DNA of 9,703 nucleotides from LH-M37 sp032251315 (GTDB lineage: Bacteria > Pseudomonadota > Gammaproteobacteria > SZUA-229): NCBI GenBank assembly GCA_032251315.1, contig JAVVEE010000084.1, positions 1-9,703 of the forward strand, given 5' to 3'. This document shows positions 1-5,724 of the stretch, in pieces. The position numbers were made by a program, and so were the translations under genes. Below the pieces are notes generated by a model, which was not told the DNA's origin, did not search any database, and was given only the letters and a program-made list of their open reading frames with translations. Positions within the stretch are counted from its first letter, which is position 1. Every line of letters begins with the position of its first letter.

Positions 1-1
1 C

Positions 2-928
2 AGCTCACACATCATCGGCCAGGAAATGCTGGTCGACCGCCTGTTAATCGCGCTGTTGGCCGATGGCCATCTGCTGGTCGAAGGTGCGCCCGGTCTGGCC
101 AAGACCAAGGCCATCAAGGTGCTGAGCGACGGTATCGAAAGCGATTTTCACCGCATCCAGTTCACCCCGGATTTATTGCCCGCCGACCTCACCGGCACCG
201 AAGTCTACCGGCCACAGGATGGTTCCTTCGTGTTCCAGCAGGGGCCGCTGTTTCACAATCTGGTGCTCGCCGACGAAATCAACCGCGCCCCGGCAAAAGT
301 GCAGTCGGCGCTGCTCGAAGCCATGGCCGAGCGCCAGATCACGGTCGGCAGGACCACCTACAAACTGCCCAAGCTGTTCATGGTGATGGCGACGCAGAAC
401 CCGATCGAGCAGGAAGGCACCTATCCGCTGCCCGAAGCACAGCTTGACCGTTTTCTGATGCACGTAAACATTGATTACCCGGATGCGGCGGCGGAAAAAC
501 AGATTCTGGCGCTGGCCCGCGAGGAGGCGCTGAGCGGTGAAAGCAGGAGCACGGCGAGCAACATCACCATCAGCCAGAAAAGCATTTTCTCGGCGCGCAA
601 TGAGGTGCTGAATTTGCACATGGCCGATAACCTACAGGATTATCTGCTGCACATAGTGCTGGCCACGCGCAACCCGGCTGCCTACGGCGATGACCTGGGC
701 AACTGGTCGCTGTACGGCGCCAGCCCGCGCGCCACCATCGCCCTCGACCGCTGCGCCCGCGCCCACGCCTGGCTGGCCGGTCGCGATTACGTCGGCCCGG
801 AAGACATCCAGGCGATCACCTATGACGTGCTGCGCCACCGCATCATACTCAGTTACGAAGCAGAAGCCGAAGGCATTACCCCGGATAAATTTATCCGGGA
901 ATTAATCAGCCGCATTGCGGTGCCGTAA
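2..928 (+). CDS. moxR: MoxR-family AAA+ ATPase (5' partial)
   Basis: Cytoplasmic AAA+ ATPase of the MoxR family, chaperone-like proteins that act on partners carrying VWA domains. An ATG lies at 26, but the codons before it (from 2) read SSHIIGQE and continue without a stop. The family has a conserved 'IIGQE' just before this point, so the true start lies left of the window and roughly the first 10-20 residues are missing. Walker A GAPGLAKT is at 83-106, and Walker B LVLADE at 260-277 is followed by INRAP. Sensor 1 ATQNP and then EQEGTYPLPEAQLDRF (arginine-finger region) lie at about 389-454. The sensor 2 motif GASPRA has its Arg at 728-730. The C-terminal lid helices run to the TAA at 926-928. 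All catalytic motifs are intact. It is the first visible gene of the Bat cluster and is separated from DUF58 by 153 bp holding a large hairpin. The family call is very secure; the physiological substrate is unknown. Confidence 0.96.
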   Translation, partial: SSHIIGQEMLVDRLLIALLADGHLLVEGAPGLAKTKAIKVLSDGIESDFHRIQFTPDLLPADLTGTEVYRPQDGSFVFQQGPLFHNLVLADEINRAPAKVQSALLEAMAERQITVGRTTYKLPKLFMVMATQNPIEQEGTYPLPEAQLDRFLMHVNIDYPDAAAEKQILALAREEALSGESRSTASNITISQKSIFSARNEVLNLHMADNLQDYLLHIVLATRNPAAYGDDLGNWSLYGASPRATIALDRCARAHAWLAGRDYVGPEDIQAITYDVLRHRIILSYEAEAEGITPDKFIRELISRIAVP

Positions 929-933
929 AACAT

Positions 934-1015
934 AGTTGGCAGTAGGCAGTTATCAGTTGGCAGTTAAGAGCTTTTAACTGACTACTGCCAACTGATAACT
1001 GCCTACTATTTTTTT
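934..1015 (+). repeat. Large inverted repeat (24-bp perfect stem) with T-run, possible terminator/attenuator
   Basis: Bases 941-964 and 984-1007 are perfect reverse complements (24 bp per arm) around a 19-base loop. The loop-side sequence offers an alternative smaller pairing, CAGTTAA (961-967) with TTAACTG (974-980). An A and seven T (1009-1015) follow directly, as in a factor-independent terminator read in the + direction. The arms are built from AGTTGGCAGT- and CAGTTATCAG-like words of a kind often seen in dispersed intergenic repeats. A shorter related copy occurs at 5482-5534. It lies 5 bases after the moxR stop and could stop or attenuate transcripts between moxR and DUF58. The hairpin is directly visible; terminator function is inferred. 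Confidence 0.8.
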
Positions 1016-1081
1016 AAGCGCCTCTGCGGTGAACAAGTTTTTTCACCTTAACAACGACCAGACTCTCTAAACTCGCCACCA
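1016..1081 (+). other. Remainder of the moxR-DUF58 gap with a short inverted repeat
   Basis: This stretch holds no gene. A small dyad is visible, GGTGAA (1028-1033) and TTCACC (1042-1047) with an 8-base loop. On the minus strand the stretch reads GTTCACCGCAGAGGCGC, which resembles the 'ACCGCAGAG-CGC' type of dispersed intergenic repeat known from many genomes; that resemblance is from memory and not tested. No ribosome binding site can be seen in front of the downstream TTG start. Confidence 0.4.
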
Positions 1082-2053
1082 TTGTCACATAAAGATCAAC
1101 AAGCCGAAGGCCTTACCTGGATCAGTCCGCAGTCGCTGATTCAATTGCGTCATTGCGCCGCCAAACTGCCGCTCAATCGCAGCAAGATTCATGCACGTCA
1201 GGGCGGGGCTTATCTGTCTTCGTTCAAGGGGCGGGGCATGGAGTTTGATGAGTCGCGTATGTATCTGCCGGGGGATGATATTCGTAGCATGGACTGGAAA
1301 GTGACCGCGCGCACTAATCAGCCACACACCAAAGTTTTTCGCGAAGAGCGCGAGCGCCCGGTGCTGCTCTGGCTCGATCTTAATCCTTCGATGTTTTTCG
1401 CCACGCGTGGCGCGTTCAAATCGGTGGTCGCCACGCAGGCGGCCAGCCTGCTGGCGTGGAGCACCGTCAGCGGCAATGACCGGCTGGGAGCGCTGGTATT
1501 TGCGGGCGATCAGCACATCGAAATTCGACCCAAACGGGGCAAGTCTGCGGCGCTGGATTTTATCCGCCGCAGTTGTGACCACCCTGCCTGGCATAACGTG
1601 CCCGAGCCACCGCAGTCGCGCAATATGCATCTGGCCGCTGCGCGTTTGCGCAAGGTGGTCAAGCCGGGCAGCCTGATTTTTTTGATCAGCGATTTTCGTG
1701 AAATGGATGATCAGGCGCGATCCCACATTATCAATCTGGCGCGGCACAACAACCTTGTTCTGCTGCATGTGTTCGACCCTTTTGAGGCCGCCTTGCCGAC
1801 ATCGGGTCAGTACAAAGTCAGCGACGGCGTTAATGAAGTGGCGCTCGATACCGCCAGCAAAAAACTGCGCACCGCCTATCAATCACGTTTCGCCGAGCAC
1901 CAGCAGCAGCTGATAAAACTGTGTCGGCAGCACCGCATCCACTGGATACCGGTATCGACCGACGAGGACGTGCTGGAGAGCCTGCAAAATGGACTGGGCA
2001 TCCACGCCGGCCAGAGCAGCAGCCAGGGCAACCAGTTCAGGGGCGGGAAATAA
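1082..2053 (+). CDS. DUF58 domain-containing protein of the MoxR/Bat cluster
   Basis: A 323-aa soluble protein with no signal peptide or membrane span, so probably cytoplasmic. It is the usual partner gene of moxR. The DUF58 signature is at residues 50-90: GRGMEFDESR, YLPGDDIR, MDWKVTART, then HTKVFREERERP. This leads into a VWA-like fold with LLWLDLNPSMFF at 95-106 and LISDF at 201-205. The metal-site motif reads D99-L-N101-P-S103 instead of the canonical DxSxS, so the second position is Asn. The start is TTG: the frame is open only from 1052, contains no ATG or GTG before 1082, and the next Met (residue 53) lies inside the conserved signature. No Shine-Dalgarno sequence is visible. The TAA ends one base before the next gene's ATG. 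The family is certain; a role as adaptor or target of MoxR is inferred. Confidence 0.93.
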   Translation: MSHKDQQAEGLTWISPQSLIQLRHCAAKLPLNRSKIHARQGGAYLSSFKGRGMEFDESRMYLPGDDIRSMDWKVTARTNQPHTKVFREERERPVLLWLDLNPSMFFATRGAFKSVVATQAASLLAWSTVSGNDRLGALVFAGDQHIEIRPKRGKSAALDFIRRSCDHPAWHNVPEPPQSRNMHLAAARLRKVVKPGSLIFLISDFREMDDQARSHIINLARHNNLVLLHVFDPFEAALPTSGQYKVSDGVNEVALDTASKKLRTAYQSRFAEHQQQLIKLCRQHRIHWIPVSTDEDVLESLQNGLGIHAGQSSSQGNQFRGGK

Positions 2054-2054
2054 C

Positions 2055-2594
2055 ATGGCCGGCCCGACAGCGACCACACTGGAACTGCGCGATATTCATC
2101 TGCCCGAACCTATTTCGTGGTGGCCGCCCGCACCGGGCTGGTGGCTATTGCTCGGTCTGGTTGTGCTGGTGATCGCAGCGGCATTTTTGTTCCGGCTCTA
2201 CCGCAAAAAACAGGTGCTGAAAAAACAGGTGATGGCTGAATTTGAAGCCATCTGCGCAAACTACCAAACTGAAAAAAATCATCTGGCGCTGGTGCGCGCG
2301 CTGTCGATTTTACTGCGCCGCGCCTGCATCAGTTTTTATCCGCGTAGCGAAGCCGCCGGCCTCACCGGCGCGGCCTGGCTTGAATTTCTCGACCGCACCG
2401 GCCGTGAAAAAAAATTCAGCGCCGAACCCGGCTGCCTGCTCGCCACTGCGCCCTATCTGGCTGAAACCACTACGCTGGATATCGATGCCGAACAGCTTAT
2501 GCAGCTGTGCGCGCAATGGTTGAAGGCGCAGCCGCGTAAAAACCATGCTTCGATTAATTCCGATCGGGCTGGTCGGGCGGGTGCGGAATCATGA
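2055..2594 (+). CDS. DUF4381 domain-containing membrane protein
   Basis: A 179-aa single-span protein of the DUF4381 family, which occurs almost only in MoxR/Bat clusters. The start at 2055 is preferred: it lies one base after the DUF58 stop, has a purine-rich GGGGCGGG stretch at 2039-2046, and begins the conserved block LELRDIHLPEPISWWPPAPG (residues 9-28). An in-frame ATG at 1989 would overlap DUF58 and add unrelated sequence. The membrane span is at about residues 29-48. It is followed by RLYRKKQVLKKQ, which by the positive-inside rule puts the N terminus in the periplasm and the helical C-terminal domain (about 55-165, with LLRRACISFYPRSEAAGLTG) in the cytoplasm. That orientation suits a link between cytoplasmic MoxR/DUF58 and the membrane-bound Bat proteins. 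The stop overlaps the batA start (ATGA). Confidence 0.9.
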   Translation: MAGPTATTLELRDIHLPEPISWWPPAPGWWLLLGLVVLVIAAAFLFRLYRKKQVLKKQVMAEFEAICANYQTEKNHLALVRALSILLRRACISFYPRSEAAGLTGAAWLEFLDRTGREKKFSAEPGCLLATAPYLAETTTLDIDAEQLMQLCAQWLKAQPRKNHASINSDRAGRAGAES

Positions 2595-3538
2595 TGCATT
2601 TCGACTGGCCCTGGCTGTTTGCCCTGTTGCCCTTGCCCTGGCTGCTGCGGCTGTTATTGCCACGCGCCGCCAGCCGCAACATGGCCGCGCTACGTGTGCC
2701 CTACTTGCAGGATTTTCAGCTGAGCTCGACCTCAACCGGCATCAGCGCCCACTCGCGGCGGTGGCTGTTTTTCATCTACACTTTATTATGGCTCTGCTTG
2801 CTCACTGCCGCCGCGCGGCCACAGTGGATTGGCGATGCCATTGAATTACCGGTCAGCGGCCGCGACCTGATGCTGGCCATCGACCTCTCCGGCAGTATGG
2901 GCCAGCCCTTCAACAACAACTTTCGCAGCGTCAACAAACTCGACGCCACCAAAGCGGTGGCCGGTGACTTTATCGACCAGCGCGTCGGCGACCGCATTGG
3001 CCTGATTCTTTTTGGCGATCAGGCTTATCTGCAGGCGCCCCTGACCTTTGACCGCACCACGGTGAAAACCCTGCTCGCGGAATCGTTCGTCAACCTTGCC
3101 GGCAAGGCTACCGCCATCGGTGACGCCATCGCCCTCGCGGTGATCCGTTTTTCCGAACACGAAGATAACGACGACCGTGTACTGATTTTGCTCACCGACG
3201 GCAACAGCAACGCCGGTGAAATCGAACCGGAAAAAGCTGCTGAACTGGCCGCCAAAAAAGGTTTGAAAATTTATTCAATTGGCGTCGGCAACCAGTACAC
3301 GCGTGACCTGAACGAAACCGCCTTGCGCACGGTGGCCAACTCAACCGGTGGGCGTTATTTCCGCGCCCACAACATCGAAGAGCTGCAACAGATCTATCAG
3401 CTGCTCGACCGGCTCGAACCGGTGGAAAAAGAAAGCCGGAGTTATCGACCCACCTGGTCACTGTTCTACTGGCCGTTATCGGCGGCGCTGTTCTTTGCCG
3501 CCCTGCTGGCGCTGGCGAAATGGCGGGGCGCGGCATGA
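2591..3538 (+). CDS. batA: BatA-like VWA domain membrane protein
   Basis: A 315-aa protein with two N-terminal membrane spans (about residues 7-24 and 57-75), a VWA domain (about 91-275) and a C-terminal span (about 290-308). The metal-ion-dependent adhesion site is complete: D98-L-S100-G-S102, Thr at about 174 in KATAIGDAI, and Asp203 in ILLTDGNSNAG. The basic loop between spans 1 and 2 and the basic end KWRGAA suggest that the VWA domain faces the periplasm. BatA/BatB pairs are thought to form VWA complexes linked to MoxR ATPases and stress or aerotolerance phenotypes; the mechanism is unknown. ATG at 2591 overlaps the DUF4381 stop by four bases, and a second ATG follows at 2594. Translational coupling with both neighbours is likely. 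Confidence 0.94.
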   Translation: MMHFDWPWLFALLPLPWLLRLLLPRAASRNMAALRVPYLQDFQLSSTSTGISAHSRRWLFFIYTLLWLCLLTAAARPQWIGDAIELPVSGRDLMLAIDLSGSMGQPFNNNFRSVNKLDATKAVAGDFIDQRVGDRIGLILFGDQAYLQAPLTFDRTTVKTLLAESFVNLAGKATAIGDAIALAVIRFSEHEDNDDRVLILLTDGNSNAGEIEPEKAAELAAKKGLKIYSIGVGNQYTRDLNETALRTVANSTGGRYFRAHNIEELQQIYQLLDRLEPVEKESRSYRPTWSLFYWPLSAALFFAALLALAKWRGAA

Positions 3539-5469
3539 TGGAAGCGCTGCACTTTATCCGCCCGCTGTGGCTGCTGGCATTTATACCGCTGATAATTATT
3601 CTGCTGGTTTTGTACCGCCATCGCGGCAGCAGCGCCATCTGGAAAACGGTGTGCGACGCCAAATTGCTGCCGTATATTCTCAGCCAGAGCCATCACAAAT
3701 CGAGTCGCCTGCCGTTGCTGTTCGCTGCGCTGGGCGTCGGCCTGGCCATTATCGCCGCCGCCGGTCCGGCCTTTGAAAAACTGCCCCAGCCGGTGTATCG
3801 CGAGCAGTCTTCGCTGGTGGTTCTGCTGGATCTTTCCCAGTCCATGGACGCTGGTGATGTAAAACCCAGCCGGATCGAGCGCGCCAAACTCAAGCTGCTG
3901 GATATTTTGGATGCCCGCAGGGCGGGACAGACCGCGCTCATCGTCTACGCCGCCGACGCCTTTACCGTCACCCCGCTCACCGACGACAGCAACACTATTG
4001 CCAATCTGGTGCCGACGCTGGAAACCGCGCTGATGCCTTCGCAGGGCAGCCATGCCTATACGGCGATTGAAAAGGCGTTGCAACTATTAAAACAGGCGGG
4101 CGCAGGCAGCGGCGATGTGCTGCTGATCACTGATGACATTAACGAGCGGGACAGGCAGGCGATCGAAAAACTGAGCGCGCAGGGTTATCGCCTGTCGGTG
4201 ATGGGCGTGGGCACCGAAGCGGGCAGCCCGGTTTCGTTACGCGGCGGTTTTTTGCAGGACAGCACCGGCGCAATCGTCATCCCCAAACTCGACCAGCAGA
4301 AATTACAGCAGGCCGCACTCGAGGGCGGCGGTCTTTATGTGCAGCTCCAGACCAGAGACGCGGACATCAACACGCTGAACAAATTATTCACCTCAAAAAA
4401 TATCAGCGACAACGAGAATGTCAGTGGCGCCGAAACGGAACGGACCGCCGACATCTGGCAGGAGGAAGGCCCGTGGCTGTTATTGCTGGTGATTCCGCTG
4501 GTGGCGCTGTGGGCCAGAAAAGGCTGGCTGTTGAGCTTTGCCGTGTTGATGTTACCGATCGTTCCCGACCCGGCGTATGCCCTGGACGCCGATCAGCTCT
4601 GGCGCAACCCTGACCAGCAGGCCATGCAGCTGTTCAATGCCGGTGACGCCGCCGGCGCGGCTGAAAAATTCCAGCAGAACGACTGGAAGGCGGCGGCGTA
4701 TTACCGCGCGGAAAACTATCAGCAGGCGCTTGAAGCTTTGCAGAACCCGAACAGCAGCGACGATTATTACAACCGGGGTAACGCCCTGACCAAGCTGGGA
4801 CGCTTGCCTGAAGCACTCGAAGCTTACGAGAAAGCGCTGAACCTGGATGCAGACAATGAAGACGCACAATACAATCGTGAACAAGTTAAAAAGGCGATAG
4901 AACAACAGCAACAAAAACAGTCCGGTGAGGGTGAAAGCAGCGAGGACAGTGAAGACTCGCAGCAGGATAAGGACGGCGAGCAGAGCAGTAAAGACCAACA
5001 GAGTGATCAGCAAGGTGATCAGCAATCGCAGAACGATCAGGATCAGTCATCTGAAAACGCTGAAAACGCTGAAAACAGCGAAAGCGAAAGCCGGCAGGAC
5101 AGTGACGCCGAAAATCAACAATCGAAAAATAGTGAACAGAACGAACAGGACAGCGCTTCACAGAATAACACTGACGACGAATCAATAGAACAACCGGCGC
5201 AGTCGGAGCAGGATCAGAATAAAGTTGAAGAGGCCCTCGATGATGCGCAGAAAAAGCAGGCGAAAAATGTAGAAGAAGCTACCGGCGAAGAAGAACAGCC
5301 CCTGCCACAGACCAGTCAGCTAGATGAAGCCGGACTCAGCGAAGACGAACAGGCCATCGAGCAATGGCTGAAAAGAGTGCCCAACAATCCGGAACAGTTA
5401 CTACGTCGCAAGTTTCTATACCAGTATAAAAACATGGAGCAGAAAACGCCCAGTGAACAGAGCTGGTAA
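3535..5469 (+). CDS. batB: BatB-BatC fusion: VWA domain plus TPR protein with long polar linker
   Basis: 644 aa from the ATG at 3535, which overlaps the batA stop as ATGA. An in-frame ATG at 3520 lies deeper inside batA and is less likely. Membrane spans lie at about residues 9-27 and 60-76. The VWA domain (about 94-285) has MIDAS D99-L-S101-Q-S103, and its later Asp200 stands in LLITDDI where Gly usually follows. Two hydrophobic segments at about 313-326 and 331-344 precede the TPR part. The second resembles a signal peptide ending in AYA-LDA. TPR helices follow at about 370-458 (FQQNDWKAAAYYRAENY; YYNRGNALTKLGRLPEALEA). About 135 residues rich in Q, S, D, E and N come next. The protein ends in a conserved-looking cap, QWLKRVPNNPEQLLRRKFLY. 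Known gammaproteobacterial homologues also fuse VWA and TPR, whereas other bacteria keep BatB and BatC separate. The TPR part is probably periplasmic. Confidence 0.93.
   Translation: MMEALHFIRPLWLLAFIPLIIILLVLYRHRGSSAIWKTVCDAKLLPYILSQSHHKSSRLPLLFAALGVGLAIIAAAGPAFEKLPQPVYREQSSLVVLLDLSQSMDAGDVKPSRIERAKLKLLDILDARRAGQTALIVYAADAFTVTPLTDDSNTIANLVPTLETALMPSQGSHAYTAIEKALQLLKQAGAGSGDVLLITDDINERDRQAIEKLSAQGYRLSVMGVGTEAGSPVSLRGGFLQDSTGAIVIPKLDQQKLQQAALEGGGLYVQLQTRDADINTLNKLFTSKNISDNENVSGAETERTADIWQEEGPWLLLLVIPLVALWARKGWLLSFAVLMLPIVPDPAYALDADQLWRNPDQQAMQLFNAGDAAGAAEKFQQNDWKAAAYYRAENYQQALEALQNPNSSDDYYNRGNALTKLGRLPEALEAYEKALNLDADNEDAQYNREQVKKAIEQQQQKQSGEGESSEDSEDSQQDKDGEQSSKDQQSDQQGDQQSQNDQDQSSENAENAENSESESRQDSDAENQQSKNSEQNEQDSASQNNTDDESIEQPAQSEQDQNKVEEALDDAQKKQAKNVEEATGEEEQPLPQTSQLDEAGLSEDEQAIEQWLKRVPNNPEQLLRRKFLYQYKNMEQKTPSEQSW
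5003..5079 (+). repeat. Short in-frame tandem repeats within the polar linker of batBC
   Basis: Two in-frame arrays are visible. A 12-base unit GTGATCAGCAA(G/T) occurs twice at 5003-5026. A 9-base unit GAAAACGCT occurs at 5053-5061 and 5062-5070, with a diverged third copy at 5071-5079. They encode DQQ- and ENA-type residues. The units are multiples of three, so gain or loss of a copy would change linker length without shifting the frame. Confidence 0.75.
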
Positions 5470-5481
5470 TTCTTTAAAAAA

Positions 5482-5534
5482 TAGTTGGCGGTTTAAAGCT
5501 AGTGGTTGAAAGCTGATAACTGTCAACCGTTTTT
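5482..5534 (+). repeat. Imperfect hairpin repeat with T-run, related to the element at 934-1015
   Basis: The left arm 5484-5500 pairs with 5511-5527: ten pairs, two of them G-U wobbles in + strand RNA, then a 3x3 internal loop and four more pairs around a 10-base loop. Five T follow at 5530-5534. The start ATAGTTGGC and the inner CTGATAACTG are shared with the larger hairpin after moxR, so the two are probably members of one dispersed family. It begins 13 bases after the batBC stop and could act as a weak terminator or attenuator before batD. Confidence 0.65.
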
Positions 5535-5563
5535 CAAAGGTACACATATTATTAATTGGTAAG

Positions 5564-5653
5564 CTGTCATCCCGAACACAGAGAGGGATCTTAAATTGTC
5601 TGGTTGTGTAAGGAGCTCAAACGCAAGATTTCTCCCTACGGTCGAAATGACAG
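5564..5653. repeat. 90-bp palindromic intergenic repeat element with CTGTCAT/ATGACAG ends
   Basis: Bases 5564-5592 and 5625-5653 form 29-base inverted arms that match at 21 positions. The first seven bases are perfect (CTGTCAT/ATGACAG), and a 32-base centre separates the arms. The wording 'TGTCATCCCGA...GAGGGATCTT ... AAGATTTCTCCCT..GGTCGAAATGACA' is the typical form of a short palindromic intergenic repeat seen in many unrelated bacterial genomes. It encodes nothing. I see no target-site duplication. It could form a cruciform or an RNA hairpin in the transcript between batBC and batD. Confidence 0.8.
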
Positions 5654-5675
5654 ATAAAACAGTAGAACCTTAAAT
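5647..5675 (+). promoter_or_regulatory. Possible sigma-70-like promoter for batD
   Basis: ATGACA (5647-5652, five of six with TTGACA) and TTAAAT (5670-5675, four of six with TATAAT) are 17 bp apart, about 50 bases before the batD ATG in AT-rich DNA. The -35 hexamer would be the end of the palindromic repeat. This is only a consensus match, but batD follows a 255-bp gap with terminator-like hairpins, so a promoter of its own would make sense. Confidence 0.22.
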
Positions 5676-5724
5676 ATAAAATTACAAGATTAATCCCGAA
5701 ACCATAGTTATTTGAGATTATTTT

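Noticed and set aside
26..28. ATG at 26 as the start of moxR
   Set aside because: The frame is open to the left edge, and the preceding codons encode the conserved IIGQE of MoxR proteins, so this is an internal Met.
934..1015. CRISPR-like array or attachment site
   Set aside because: There is a single palindrome with no regularly spaced direct repeats or spacers, and no integrase or cas gene in the window.
1085..1882. Minus-strand ORF of 265 codons
   Set aside because: It is fully antisense to DUF58, shows no recognisable domain, has an arginine/glutamine-heavy composition typical of a shadow frame, and lacks a ribosome binding site.
1989..2054. Upstream ATG for the DUF4381 gene
   Set aside because: It would overlap DUF58 by 65 bases and add residues unlike the family. 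The ATG at 2055 directly precedes the conserved LELRDIHLPEP block.
3520..3534. Upstream ATG for batBC
   Set aside because: It gives only MAGRG in front of the double Met. The ATGA overlap at 3535 mirrors the DUF4381/batA junction and fits the usual BatB N terminus.
3466..4083. Minus-strand ORF of 205 codons
   Set aside because: It is antisense to the batA end and the batB VWA domain. The composition is rich in Arg/Gln/Gly without motif, as expected from GC-rich shadow frames.
4552..5025. Minus-strand ORF of 157 codons rich in Leu/Ile/Val, looking like a membrane protein
   Set aside because: It is the antisense of the polar Q/S/D/E linker and TPR region of batBC. Codons such as CAG, GAT and AAC read backwards give hydrophobic residues. 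The + strand frame has domains and a conserved end.
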